Positions 26,869 through 37,085 of a DNA stretch of 64,000 nt are shown in pieces (positions within the stretch are counted from its first letter, which is position 1; each line of letters opens with the position of its first letter). A program made the translations under genes and the position numbers. The notes beneath the pieces are model-generated. The model saw only the letters and a list, made by a program, of their open reading frames with translations, was not told the DNA's origin and ran no database searches. Location: positions 1 through 64,000 of the forward strand of contig NZ_JAGWDK010000022.1 in NCBI RefSeq assembly GCF_018398875.1, read 5' to 3'. This DNA comes from Bradyrhizobium sp. sGM-13. GTDB taxonomy: Bacteria > Pseudomonadota > Alphaproteobacteria > Rhizobiales > Xanthobacteraceae.

Positions 26869-27759
26869 TTACGCTGCATTCACTTTAGCGTAGCGTTTGG
26901 CCATCATGGCGTCGAATGCATTTCCCATCTCGACGGCCGATGGCTTCAATCCCGTGAACAGCTCGAAGGCGTCCGCCGCCTGGTAGATCGCGAGCTCGCG
27001 CCCGGTCATGACCTCGGCCCCCTTCGCTTTGGCGGCATTCAACAGCGGCGTCCAGAGCGGCGTGTAGACCGCATCCGCCACCCAAATATCCCTGTGCAGC
27101 AGCGCATCCGGCACAGGCGTGCGACGGTTCGGCAGCATGCCGACCGGCGATCCATTGACCACGCCGCTGACGCCGCGCATGGCTTCCTCGACGCTATCGG
27201 CAACCTTTGTGCGGCCACGGCTCTCGATCAGGCCGGCAAGTTGCGTTGCCTTGGCTGCATCAGTGTCGAAGATTCTGATCTCCGCCACGCCAATTCCGGC
27301 AAGCGCAAAGGCGATCGCCTTGCCGACACCGCCCGCGCCGATCACGGCGACAATGCTCTGCGCGGGATCGCGGACGAGTTCGGTGATCGCCCGGGCAAAT
27401 CCCGTTGTGTCGGTGTTATGTCCGATCAGCCGGTCATCCCGAACCACGACGGTGTTGACGGCGCCGATCGCGCGCGCACCGGGCGACAATTCGTCGAGCA
27501 GGGAAACCACCGCTTCCTTGTACGGGAAGGTGACGTTGACGCCGGCAAAACCCAGCCGGCGTACACCGTCGAGCAGCAGTCGCAATTCTTCGCGGCCCGC
27601 ATCGGCAACTTCGATAAGCTGATAGTGGCAATGAGCGCCAAGCGCCTCGGCGGCCCGCTCATGCATCGCAGGCGATGCCGAATGCGCAATCGGCGCGCCG
27701 ATCAGGCCGGTGAGGAAGCGGCGATCGGCCGGAGCAATTGGGCGGGCGGCAGGGCTCAT
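26869..27759 (-). CDS. aroE: Shikimate/quinate dehydrogenase (AroE family)
   Basis: The 296-residue enzyme oxidises shikimate (or quinate) to 3-dehydroshikimate, or the reverse. Shikimate-binding Ser27 and Ser29 lie in HSASP. The catalytic Lys81 is in NVTFPYKE and Asp117 in HNTD. The Rossmann motif GAGGVGKA is at 141-148. Position between the ABC transporter and pca genes argues for a catabolic paralogue rather than the biosynthetic AroE, which I would expect elsewhere in the genome. ATG 27759 was chosen over an upstream in-frame codon without similarity. Confidence 0.9.
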   Translation of the reverse strand: MSPAARPIAPADRRFLTGLIGAPIAHSASPAMHERAAEALGAHCHYQLIEVADAGREELRLLLDGVRRLGFAGVNVTFPYKEAVVSLLDELSPGARAIGAVNTVVVRDDRLIGHNTDTTGFARAITELVRDPAQSIVAVIGAGGVGKAIAFALAGIGVAEIRIFDTDAAKATQLAGLIESRGRTKVADSVEEAMRGVSGVVNGSPVGMLPNRRTPVPDALLHRDIWVADAVYTPLWTPLLNAAKAKGAEVMTGRELAIYQAADAFELFTGLKPSAVEMGNAFDAMMAKRYAKVNAA

Positions 27760-27877
27760 GATCTCGTCGTCGGGCGCAAATGCGCGTAAGGGCCAGCGGA
27801 CGGCTCGGGAACGTCCCGATCCGGCCGAACGATAGCGTTTTGCCGACCTAACACAATTACCCATTTATGCCGGATAG

Positions 27878-27892
27878 ATAACACCATGTTAT
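27878..27892. promoter_or_regulatory. LysR-type dyad ATAAC-N5-GTTAT upstream of aroE
   Basis: ATAACA-CCA-TGTTAT is a perfect inverted repeat carrying the T-N11-A core of LysR-type boxes. It overlaps the lysR stop codon and lies about 119 bp before the aroE start. It resembles the published PcaQ box (ATAACC-N4-GGTTAA) in outline. It is a candidate control site for the aroE-transporter-quiC operon. Confidence 0.5.
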
Positions 27893-28827
27893 TTCTTGCG
27901 CGGCTTGGGATCGGGCCTTCGCAGCGCCGCCTTGCCCGGCCCAACGGCGCGCATTTCCGAGCGCAGGCACTCGATGAAGTGCTCGATGTGCAGCGACAGC
28001 GGAGCGCCACGTTTTACCGCGATGTAGGTGTCGAACCTGGTCGGCTCGATGATCCTGAGCAGTTCGACGCCGGGATAGCCGCCATGCGCGACCGTAAACT
28101 GGTCGATCACGGCGATGCCGAGGCCGGCTTTGACCAGTGCACACACCGTGGTGCCGAAGCGCGCGCGGATGGTGATGTCGTAGTCGAGTTTGTTGCGCGC
28201 AAATATCTCAGCCATGATCCGTCCATAGGGATCGTTGGGATCGATGCCGATCAGCGGATAGCGGATGATTTCCTTGGCCGAGACCTGCTTGCACCCCGCA
28301 AGCTCATGTCCCGCCGGCACGATGCAGAACAATTCGCCCGACGCCAGCGGCAGGAAGTCGAGGCCGGGATGCTCGAGCCGGTAGCTCATGGCGACGCAAT
28401 CGCCGCGGCCGAGCAACAGATAGTCGACGGCTTCCTCGATCTTGAGGATGTTGATGTCGATCCGCAGTTCGGGATAGCGGCGCCGCACCCGCTCGATCGT
28501 GCGCGGCACCATCACCTGCGAGATGCTCGGCACCGAGCCAATGCGCAGTTCGGACAGATCGCCGCGTCCGATCTTGGAGATGATCTCGGAGAGATCGTCC
28601 ATCTTCTCGTAGACGCCGTTGATCTGCTCGAAGATGTTGCGGGCTTCCGCTGTCGGGAAATAGCGCCCGTTCTGGCGCTGGAAGAAGCGGACGCCCAGCG
28701 ACTTCTCGGTATATTTCACCAGGCGGCTGATGCCCGGCGCGGATACGTTCAGAAGTCTCGCAGCTCCGCCGATCGTGCCGGTCACCATCACGGCGCGGAT
28801 CACCTCGACCTGGCGAAGCGTCATCAT
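27889..28827 (-). CDS. LysR family transcriptional regulator
   Basis: The 312-residue protein has an N-terminal winged helix (TLRQVEVIRAVMVTGTIGG, then RLLNVSAPGISRLVKY) and a LysR substrate-binding domain from about 90. Its place between pcaG and the aroE operon makes it the likely local activator, responding to protocatechuate, dehydroshikimate or a beta-ketoadipate intermediate. It is not in the divergent position usual for LysR regulators; all neighbours run the same way. A basic tail (RRPDPKPRKK) closes the protein. Two ATG codons, at 28827 and 28824, are equally possible starts. Confidence 0.9.
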   Translation of the reverse strand: MMTLRQVEVIRAVMVTGTIGGAARLLNVSAPGISRLVKYTEKSLGVRFFQRQNGRYFPTAEARNIFEQINGVYEKMDDLSEIISKIGRGDLSELRIGSVPSISQVMVPRTIERVRRRYPELRIDINILKIEEAVDYLLLGRGDCVAMSYRLEHPGLDFLPLASGELFCIVPAGHELAGCKQVSAKEIIRYPLIGIDPNDPYGRIMAEIFARNKLDYDITIRARFGTTVCALVKAGLGIAVIDQFTVAHGGYPGVELLRIIEPTRFDTYIAVKRGAPLSLHIEHFIECLRSEMRAVGPGKAALRRPDPKPRKK

Positions 28828-28872
28828 GTGCGAAGTCTTGCCTGTCGCGCCGCCCCTGCGATGCAGTCGCGG

Positions 28873-29478
28873 CTACACGTCGAAGAACACCGTCTCGTTG
28901 TCGCCCTGCAGGTGTACGTCAAAACGATAGACCGGATTGCCGCTGCCCGGCTGGCGCGTCGCGATCAGCGTGGAGCGGCGCTCGGCCGGCACCAGCGCCA
29001 GCACCGGATCGGCGGCATTGGCCGCCTCGCCGTCGAAATAAATTCGCGAGTAATTATGCAGGAGCATGCCACGTGCGAACACCGCAAGCACGATATGTGG
29101 CGCCTGCGGCTTGCCGTCGGGATCGGGCACCACGCCCGGCTTGATGGTGTCGAAGGCATAACCGCCTCTGGCATCGGTGCCGATGCGGCCAAACCCCTTG
29201 AACGACGTATTCGGCAATGCGCGCTTGTCCTGCGGATCGGAGAACCGGCCCTGCGCGTCCGCCTGCCAGATCTCCAGCATGCAATCCGGCACCGGCACGC
29301 CGTCGCCGTCGAACACCGTGCCTTCGACGCGAATGCGCTCGCCCGAGGTGTCCGGCGTCACCAGATTGTTGTTGAACGCATCGTTCCAGTCGTATTTGCC
29401 GCCCGGCGTCAGGCCGTAGGCGAAGTAGGGACCGACGGTTTGCGACGGGGTGATGCCGTCCGGTTTGGTCTGAGGCAC
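28873..29478 (-). CDS. pcaG: Protocatechuate 3,4-dioxygenase alpha subunit
   Basis: The 201-residue protein is the alpha chain of the Fe(III) intradiol dioxygenase that opens protocatechuate to beta-carboxymuconate. It shows PSQTVGPYFAYGL and an intradiol core with EGTVFDGDGVPVPD and MLEIWQADAQGRF. The alpha chain lacks the full iron-ligand set, as expected. The start is a GTG at 29478 placed directly after the pcaH stop codon, with GGAGAA about seven bases upstream, so the two subunits are tightly coupled. Confidence 0.95.
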   Translation of the reverse strand: MPQTKPDGITPSQTVGPYFAYGLTPGGKYDWNDAFNNNLVTPDTSGERIRVEGTVFDGDGVPVPDCMLEIWQADAQGRFSDPQDKRALPNTSFKGFGRIGTDARGGYAFDTIKPGVVPDPDGKPQAPHIVLAVFARGMLLHNYSRIYFDGEAANAADPVLALVPAERRSTLIATRQPGSGNPVYRFDVHLQGDNETVFFDV

Positions 29479-30180
29479 TTAACTGTTCTCCATCGGCGTG
29501 GCGTTGCGCCCGCGCAGCACAATGTTGAAGCGGTAGCACAGCGCCCAATCCGGCTTGGTGTTCTCCAGATCGAATGACGAGATCATCCGGTTGCGCGCCT
29601 TCTCGTCGGTAACCGAATTGAAGATCGGATCGAACGGGAATAGCGGATCGCCGGGGAAGTACATCTGCGTCACCAGGCGCGAGACGAACGAGTGCCCGAA
29701 CACCGAGAAGTGGATATGGGCCGGACGCCAGGCGTTGTGGTGATTGCCCCAGGGATACGCGCCGGGCTTGATGGTAACGAAGCGGTAATAGCCTTGCGCG
29801 TCGGTTTGCGCGCGGCCGGCGCCGGTGAAGTTCGGATCGAGCGGCGCGGGATGCTGGTCGACGACGTGGACATAGCGGCCGCAGGAATTGGCCTGCCACA
29901 GTTCAACCAGCGTGTTCGGCACACCGCGGCCGTCTTCATCGAGCACATGGCCGTGCACAATGATGCGCTCGCCGATCGGCTCGCCCTTGCCGTGAACGGT
30001 GAGGTCATGATCGTTCGCGCGCACGGTCTCGTGGCCGTAGACCGGCCCGGTCAATTCCGACAGCGTATGACGCATCGGAATCAGCGGCTTGGAGGGCGAA
30101 CGCTTGACCGTGCTCTTGTAGGCGGGAGACAGCCGCGGCGGATGCGCCGCGAGACTTTGCACTGGATAGACCAATGTCAT
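29479..30180 (-). CDS. pcaH: Protocatechuate 3,4-dioxygenase beta subunit
   Basis: The 233-residue beta chain holds the catalytic iron. Tyr ligands lie in SCGRYVHV and PGAYPWG, and the two His ligands in RPAHIHFSV. The N-terminal part contains LTGPVYGHE, typical of PcaH. With PcaG it forms the ring-cleaving enzyme of the beta-ketoadipate pathway. ATG 30180 follows GGGAGGAA. A possible LysR-type site lies in the 134-bp gap after pcaF. Confidence 0.96.
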   Translation of the reverse strand: MTLVYPVQSLAAHPPRLSPAYKSTVKRSPSKPLIPMRHTLSELTGPVYGHETVRANDHDLTVHGKGEPIGERIIVHGHVLDEDGRGVPNTLVELWQANSCGRYVHVVDQHPAPLDPNFTGAGRAQTDAQGYYRFVTIKPGAYPWGNHHNAWRPAHIHFSVFGHSFVSRLVTQMYFPGDPLFPFDPIFNSVTDEKARNRMISSFDLENTKPDWALCYRFNIVLRGRNATPMENS

Positions 30181-30256
30181 GACGAATTCCTCCCTAGCAT
30201 CGCAGTCGCCGCGCAAAATTGCTTTGCAATTTTTCGCTGAGCCGCGCCGCCGGATC

Positions 30257-30275
30257 ATTATATGACATAACTAAT
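30257..30275. promoter_or_regulatory. LysR-type motif ATTA-N11-TAAT upstream of pcaH
   Basis: ATTA at 30257-30260 and TAAT at 30272-30275 form a dyad with an 11-base spacer, the usual LysR geometry. It lies 77-95 bp before the pcaH start in an AT-rich patch. The half-site sequence differs from the dyad before aroE, so a common regulator is uncertain. Confidence 0.4.
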
Positions 30276-30314
30276 TTGGGAAAGGGCGATTTTTCGCTCT
30301 CCCTACCCATTGTC

Positions 30315-31523
<1,209 letters not shown>

Positions 31524-31772
31524 AGAATCTCTCCCTGAATGCCGTGCTTTAGGCGTTGACCCAGATTTGATGGCGAGTTTTAGGATCGCACCCGCGGCAG
31601 GTCAATTGAGGCATCGTTCCCGGGCGGCGCTTTCGCGGGAGGTCCGTCATGCCCTCAACGCTGGTGTGATGCGTGGAAAACTCTGACAACGCGGGTATGG
31701 GAATAGGACCGCGCGGCGAAATTTTGTAGTTTGCCGCCCCTGGAGCCGTGGCCGGCTCCAGCTTCTCGTTTG

Positions 31773-31820
31773 GACGCGTTTTCTTCACGCGAACCGGTAC
31801 CCACTTCACTTGAAAACGCT
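31773..31820. repeat. 48-bp dispersed repeat (family B), copy 2, abutting mutS
   Basis: The 48 bases match copy 1 at 5340-5387 with three substitutions. The repeat ends only 3 bases before the mutS ATG. The rest of the 300-bp gap upstream (31524-31772) shows no gene; it contains a small hairpin around 31741-31760. Confidence 0.85.
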
Positions 31821-31823
31821 CTG

Positions 31824-34556
31824 ATGACGATCCAGCAATCCATCCCCGCCCCCGCACCGCCCGAGGCCACGCCGGCACCTGATGCAACTTCACGCGTCAC
31901 GCCGATGATGGAACAATATTTGGAGATCAAGGCCGCCCATCCCGGGCTCTTGCTGTTCTACCGGATGGGCGATTTCTACGAGCTGTTCTTCGAGGACGCC
32001 GAGATCGCCTCGAAGGCGCTCGGCATCGTGCTGACCAAGCGCGGCAAGCATCAGGGCATGGATATCCCGATGTGCGGCGTGCCGGTGGAACGCTCCGAGG
32101 ATTATCTGCATCGCCTGATCAATGCCGGCCACCGCGTTGCCGTATGCGAGCAGACCGAGAATCCGGCCGCCGCGCGCGCCCGCGGCAACAAGAGCGTGGT
32201 GGCGCGTGGCGTGGTGCGGCTGGTGACGCCGGGCACGCTGACCGAAGACACGCTGCTCGATGCCCGCACCAATAATTATCTGCTGGCGATCGCGCGCGCC
32301 CGCGCCTCCTCCGGCGGCGACCGAATTGGCCTCGCCTGGATCGATATCTCGACCTCGGAGTTCATGGTCACGGAATGCTCGACGGCGGAACTCGCTGCGA
32401 CGCTGGCGCGGATCAATCCGAACGAGGCCATCGTTACCGATGCGCTCTATGGCGATCCTGATCTGGGCGCGCTGCTGCGCGAACTGCCCTCAGTGACGCC
32501 CTTGACCCGCGACGTCTTCGACGGCGCCACCGCGGAGCGGCGCCTCTGTGACTATTTCGCAGTCGCGACCATGGATGGTCTCTCCGCGATGACACGGCTG
32601 GAGGCGACCGCTGCGGCCGCCGCCGTCACTTACATTGACCGCACCCAGGTCGGTAAGCGTCCGCCGCTGTCCCCGCCCTCGCGCGAGGCCGCGGGCACGA
32701 CGATGGCGATCGATCCCGCCACCCGCGCCAATCTCGAACTGACCCGGACTCTCGCTGGCGAGCGGCGCGGATCGCTGCTGGATGCGATTGACTGCACCGT
32801 GACTGCGGCAGGCTCCCGGCTACTGGCGCAACGTCTGGCGGCGCCGCTCACCGATAGTGCTGCGATTGCACGGCGGCTGGATGCGATTGCCGCCTTTGTC
32901 GCCGACAGCGCCGCACGTGACGACATCCGCACGACGCTGCGCGCCGCACCCGACATGTCGCGTGCATTGGCGCGGCTGTCGGTTGGTCGCGGCGGCCCGC
33001 GCGACCTTGCGGCTTTGCGCGACGGCATTCTCGCGGCGGACCAGGCGCTGGCGCGCCTCGCACAGCTCGAAGCCGCACCGGCTGAAATCATCGCCGTGAT
33101 GGAGGCGCTGCGCCGCCCCTCGCGCGATCTGGCGCGCGAATTCGAACGCGCGCTCGCCGAGCAACTGCCGCTGATCAAGCGCGACGGCGGCTTCATCCGC
33201 GAGAGCTATGAGCCCGCGCTCGACGAGAGCCGGAACCTGCGCGACGCCTCCCGCCTCGTGGTCGCGGCGATGCAGGCGCGCTACGCCGATGACACCGGCA
33301 TAAAGGCCCTCAAGATCCGGCACAACAACGTCCTCGGCTATTTCGTAGAGGTCACGGCGCAGCATGGCGACAGACTGATGGCGCCGCCGTTGAATGCGAC
33401 TTTCATCCACCGCCAGACGCTGGCGGGGCAGGTTCGTTTCACCACCTCCGAGCTCGGCGAGATCGAAGCCAAGATCGCCAATGCCGGCGATCGCGCGCTC
33501 AATCTGGAGCTGGAAATCTTCGAGCGGCTCTCTGCGATGGCGCTCGCCGCCAGCGACGATCTGCGTGCCGCGGCGCATGCCTTCGCGCTGCTCGATGTCG
33601 CGACTGCGCTCGCAAAGCTTGCGGTAGACGACAATTACGTGCGGCCAGAGGTCGACGGCTCGCTCGGCTTCGCCGTTGAGGGCGGCCGGCATCCGGTGGT
33701 CGAACAGGCGCTGAAGCGCGACGGCCAGCCGTTCATCGCCAATGCCTGCGACCTTTCGCCGGGGCCGGGCGAGAAGTCCGGTCAGATCTGGCTGATCACC
33801 GGCCCGAACATGGCGGGTAAGTCGACGTTCCTGCGGCAGAACGCCTTGATCGCGCTGATGGCGCAGATCGGCTCCTACGTGCCGGCGTCGCGCGCCCGGA
33901 TCGGCGTCGTCGACCGCCTGTTCTCACGCGTCGGCGCGGCCGACGATCTCGCGCGGGGACGATCGACCTTCATGGTCGAGATGGTCGAGACCGCCGTGAT
34001 TTTGAACCAGGCCAGCGAACGCTCGCTGGTGATCCTGGATGAAATCGGCCGCGGCACTGCGACGTTCGACGGCCTGTCGATCGCGTGGGCCGCGATAGAG
34101 CATCTGCATGAGGCCAATCGCTGCCGCGCGCTGTTCGCCACGCATTATCACGAGCTGACCGCGCTGTCCGCCAAGCTGCCGCGGATGTTCAACGCCACCG
34201 TGCGCGTCAAAGAGTGGCAGGGCGATGTCGTATTCCTGCACGAGGTGCTGCCGGGTTCGGCCGATCGGTCCTACGGCATCCAGGTCGCGAAGCTCGCCGG
34301 CCTGCCGCCGGCCGTGATCACGCGCGCCAAGTCGGTGCTGGCGAAGCTCGAGGCTCAGGACCGTGGCCAGACCGCGCGGGCACTCGCCGACGATCTGCCG
34401 CTGTTCGCCGTCCCCTCCCGCGCTGCCGCCGAAGCAGCAGCCCCGAGCGAGGCGGAGCAGTTGATGGAAGCCGTGAAGGCCTTGCATCCCGATGAGATGT
34501 CGCCGCGCGAGGCGCTGGAGGCGTTGTATGCGCTCAAGACGAAGCTGCCGACGTAA
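31824..34556 (+). CDS. mutS: DNA mismatch repair protein MutS
   Basis: The 910-residue ATPase recognises mismatches. The N-terminal mismatch-reading motif is GDFYELF. Connector, lever and clamp regions follow. The ATPase domain has Walker A GPNMAGKST near 660-668, Walker B ILDEIGRG with Asp739-Glu740, and THYHEL. Length is normal. The ATG at 31824 is chosen because the MTIQQ start gives the usual N-terminus. No Shine-Dalgarno sequence is visible, because the family B repeat occupies the position. The frame stays open through the repeat, but that extension is not protein-like. No partner mutL is present. Confidence 0.97.
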   Translation: MTIQQSIPAPAPPEATPAPDATSRVTPMMEQYLEIKAAHPGLLLFYRMGDFYELFFEDAEIASKALGIVLTKRGKHQGMDIPMCGVPVERSEDYLHRLINAGHRVAVCEQTENPAAARARGNKSVVARGVVRLVTPGTLTEDTLLDARTNNYLLAIARARASSGGDRIGLAWIDISTSEFMVTECSTAELAATLARINPNEAIVTDALYGDPDLGALLRELPSVTPLTRDVFDGATAERRLCDYFAVATMDGLSAMTRLEATAAAAAVTYIDRTQVGKRPPLSPPSREAAGTTMAIDPATRANLELTRTLAGERRGSLLDAIDCTVTAAGSRLLAQRLAAPLTDSAAIARRLDAIAAFVADSAARDDIRTTLRAAPDMSRALARLSVGRGGPRDLAALRDGILAADQALARLAQLEAAPAEIIAVMEALRRPSRDLAREFERALAEQLPLIKRDGGFIRESYEPALDESRNLRDASRLVVAAMQARYADDTGIKALKIRHNNVLGYFVEVTAQHGDRLMAPPLNATFIHRQTLAGQVRFTTSELGEIEAKIANAGDRALNLELEIFERLSAMALAASDDLRAAAHAFALLDVATALAKLAVDDNYVRPEVDGSLGFAVEGGRHPVVEQALKRDGQPFIANACDLSPGPGEKSGQIWLITGPNMAGKSTFLRQNALIALMAQIGSYVPASRARIGVVDRLFSRVGAADDLARGRSTFMVEMVETAVILNQASERSLVILDEIGRGTATFDGLSIAWAAIEHLHEANRCRALFATHYHELTALSAKLPRMFNATVRVKEWQGDVVFLHEVLPGSADRSYGIQVAKLAGLPPAVITRAKSVLAKLEAQDRGQTARALADDLPLFAVPSRAAAEAAAPSEAEQLMEAVKALHPDEMSPREALEALYALKTKLPT

Positions 34557-34589
34557 TGAAGGGTTCGTAAATCTCAGCAGACATGCAGC

Positions 34590-35630
34590 GTGCATCTTCC
34601 AGCATTCAACGAGTGGTGCCAGAATGCGGCGATGCCACGTCAATCCGTCCTGCCGCCATCGCTGTCCGCCCAACTGTCCGCGTTGATCACCCGGCGCTTT
34701 CGCTCGCTGTCTGATTCCGAATTGCAGGACATTCTGGCTGAATTTTCTGAACTTCCAGCCAAGCTGATCGTGGATGCAAGTCGCGAAATGACCGATGTGG
34801 TCTCGCCGTATGAACCTTCCCTGCTTGAGCAGCTTAGGAAATCCGAGCAGCAGCTCATGAAGAGGAGCCACGATTACGCCTGGCTCTTTCTGTTTCACCG
34901 CAGTGGTTATGTGAGAGAGGCCGCGCTCGACGTCATCAACGCACCTCCGGCTTCTGCCTTCTTCCTATCGGCGCTGGCTTGGCGATTAAACGACTGGGTC
35001 GGCGCGGTACGTCAGGCGGCGGTCCGTTGCGCCGAACGAGTTTTCCCTCGAATTAGCCCAGAAGTCGCAGCGAGTGCCGCTCCGTACCTGCTTGACCGCC
35101 GGTTCGTGTGGGCTCGTTGGCGCGAGGAGGCAAAGGTCCTGGATTCCGTATTTGGACACACCGATGTCATGGCGGCTCTCGCCATGCGGATGCAGAAGCA
35201 ACAGACCGGAACGTATGCAAGCTGCCTGCGCCACGCGTTGCGATATCCAGAGATCGATAAGCACCTTCCACGCCTTGCTATCGATGCGATTCAGCCATCC
35301 GTCCGAGTCGCAGCCTACCAGTGCTTGTTGTCCGGCAGAGCAACCTGGCCGGTGGGTTACGGGTGGAGCTGGATCGACAAGGTCTATGGCTTGCGGAAGC
35401 GTGTGAGGATGCTGGACTCGCGCGAAATTCAGAGAGCGAGCCCTGCTGCCGATTGGATCAGAAGAGGCATCCACGACAGGTCAGTTCTGGTCCGAAGGGT
35501 TGCCGCCGACGCCATGGTCGGCGCTCGGGCGCAGTTGCCGGATGCGGACAGCTTAATCGCGGTTCTGGGAAGTGATCGCAGCTCAGCAGTCCGATCGCGA
35601 GCGGACTATATGCTGCGACATCCGCAGTAA
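34590..35630 (+). CDS. HEAT-repeat-like hypothetical protein
   Basis: The 346-residue protein is not a family I can name. Its middle and end show helical-repeat units that look like HEAT repeats: DWVGAVRQAAVRCAERVFP, SVRVAAYQCLLSG, DRSVLVRRVAADAMVG and SSAVRSRADYMLRH. It is therefore likely a scaffold or binding protein. Codon use and base composition look less GC-biased than in mutS or glnD, and no partner gene is evident, which is compatible with horizontal acquisition. The start may be the GTG at 34590 or an ATG at 34632. It converges with the next gene 7 bp away. Confidence 0.75.
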   Translation: MHLPAFNEWCQNAAMPRQSVLPPSLSAQLSALITRRFRSLSDSELQDILAEFSELPAKLIVDASREMTDVVSPYEPSLLEQLRKSEQQLMKRSHDYAWLFLFHRSGYVREAALDVINAPPASAFFLSALAWRLNDWVGAVRQAAVRCAERVFPRISPEVAASAAPYLLDRRFVWARWREEAKVLDSVFGHTDVMAALAMRMQKQQTGTYASCLRHALRYPEIDKHLPRLAIDAIQPSVRVAAYQCLLSGRATWPVGYGWSWIDKVYGLRKRVRMLDSREIQRASPAADWIRRGIHDRSVLVRRVAADAMVGARAQLPDADSLIAVLGSDRSSAVRSRADYMLRHPQ

Positions 35631-35637
35631 GGTTTCG

Positions 35638-36432
35638 CTAGGGCGCCGACTTCCTTCGCCCGAGCCACCACAGGCTCAGGTTCCAGCCGATACACGTCGC
35701 CAGCGCGAGACTGAGCCCAACCGCCGAGCCGAACTGCAGTGCTGCGACATGCAGCACGGCGATCGCGATCCCCAATCCGATCAAGCCCCAGGCGCTGTTG
35801 GCGAGTACCGCCGCGGTCGGCGGACCGCCGATGCGCGGATGCAGGATCAGCATCATCGAAGTGAACACGATCGGGAATAGCGCGATCATGCCGCTGATCT
35901 TCGGACCGACCCAGCTCGAGGTCGTGACCACCGTCGCCACCAGCGTTGCGACCAGCGAGGCCCGCAGCGGGATGTCGTACCACCGGCGCCGGATCGGCGG
36001 CATTTTGGCGTGGCGGTAGCGGGCGAGCAGCGGCACGCAGATGGCAAAGGCAATGGCGTTCGCGATCAGGCCGCCGGCGAGCGACCATTGCACCGAGCGG
36101 ATGATCGCGGCGAGCACGAGCCATACGGCGACCGCCGCGAGGCAACTGAGCAGCGCGCCGTGGCGCTGCGCCAGCACGACATAGGTCAGTCCGAGGAAGA
36201 TCGTCGCGGCATTGATCGGCAGGCTCGCCAGCGCGCCCTCGGCGATGAAGGCTGCGTCATGATCGAGCGCGAGGAATACGTAGGACGGCCCCGCCGAGAT
36301 CGGCAGCTTCGCGATCAGCGCGCCGATGACGGGGCCTGAGCGTTCGGTGACGATGGAGGCCGTCACCACGAACGCCGCGGTGATCGCCATGCGCAGGCCG
36401 AGCGTCAGGAGGAAGGCGAGTTCGGGGGACAT
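35638..36432 (-). CDS. Polytopic membrane protein of unknown function
   Basis: The 264-residue protein has about eight hydrophobic helices and few long loops. The first hydrophobic block is LAFLLTLGLRMAITAAFVV, and a short basic loop (RYRHAKMPPIRRRWYD) divides it into two halves. This suggests an inverted-repeat transporter-like fold. No family motif is recognised. The start ATG at 36432 is close to a family A repeat, and no promoter is evident. Confidence 0.75.
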   Translation of the reverse strand: MSPELAFLLTLGLRMAITAAFVVTASIVTERSGPVIGALIAKLPISAGPSYVFLALDHDAAFIAEGALASLPINAATIFLGLTYVVLAQRHGALLSCLAAVAVWLVLAAIIRSVQWSLAGGLIANAIAFAICVPLLARYRHAKMPPIRRRWYDIPLRASLVATLVATVVTTSSWVGPKISGMIALFPIVFTSMMLILHPRIGGPPTAAVLANSAWGLIGLGIAIAVLHVAALQFGSAVGLSLALATCIGWNLSLWWLGRRKSAP

Positions 36433-36441
36433 GCTCTATCC

Positions 36442-36562
36442 GTCGTCCCTGCGAACGCAGGGAACCATACGCCGCGGCTGATCGATTTTGGGAGGTGCGG
36501 GCTGATACTTCCCGCACCAATGGACTTCCGTGGTTATGGGTCCCTGCGTTCGCAGGAACGAC
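36442..36562. repeat. Dispersed palindromic element (family A)
   Basis: The element begins GTCGTCCCTGCGAACGCAGG and ends TCCCTGCGTTCGCAGGAACG followed by AC, with CCGCGG and GTGGTTATGGG inside. It occupies almost the whole gap between the membrane protein and osmC genes. Confidence 0.8.
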
Positions 36563-36575
36563 GCCGAAGATTGCT

Positions 36576-37085
36576 TCACACCCGCTTCATCGACACCGAG
36601 ACTTTCGGGCCGTTCTTGATGGTCTGATAGACCACGCAATAGCGCTCCGTCAGCTTGAGCAGCAGATCGAGCTTGTCCTGCGGCGCGTCGGTTGCGACCT
36701 CGAAGCGCAGGCGGATCTCCTCGAAGCCGACCGGAGCTTCCTTGTCGACGCCGAGCGTGCCGCGGAAATCCAGGTCGCCTTCGGCGATGACGTTGCCGGC
36801 CTTCAGAGGAATATCGGTGGCGGTGGCCACCGACTTCAGCGTCACGCCGGCACAGGCGACCAGGGCTTCGAGCAGCATGTCGCCGGAGCAGAGCTCCAGG
36901 CCGGAGCCGCCGGTGCCGGGGTGCAGCCCCGCAACCGCCGGCGCGCGGCCGGTCTCGACCTTGCAGGCGATGCCTTCATGGTCGATCGAGCCTTTGGCTT
37001 TGAGGGTAATGACCGCGGCCGAGGGATCGGACTTGTAGCGTTCCTTGATCGGGGCCTGCATCGCGCGGAGTTCGGCGGCGTCCAT
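36576..37085 (-). CDS. OsmC family protein
   Basis: The 169-residue protein has the OsmC/Ohr fold. Two conserved Cys, in VACAGVT and RYCVVYQ, form the peroxidatic-resolving pair of thiol-dependent peroxidases. Homologues reduce organic hydroperoxides, although many OsmC-like proteins of this subgroup have unproven activity. It is a single gene, divergent from glnD, with a 209-bp gap. A family A repeat follows its stop. Confidence 0.88.
   Translation of the reverse strand: MDAAELRAMQAPIKERYKSDPSAAVITLKAKGSIDHEGIACKVETGRAPAVAGLHPGTGGSGLELCSGDMLLEALVACAGVTLKSVATATDIPLKAGNVIAEGDLDFRGTLGVDKEAPVGFEEIRLRFEVATDAPQDKLDLLLKLTERYCVVYQTIKNGPKVSVSMKRV

Noticed and set aside
27886..29577. Long plus-strand open frame opposite lysR and pcaG
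   Set aside because: Translation is rich in Arg, His and Asp without any fold pattern; it is the shadow of two real genes.
31731..31823. Upstream extension of mutS through the family B repeat
   Set aside because: The frame is open but the extra residues come from the repeat and match no MutS N-terminus.
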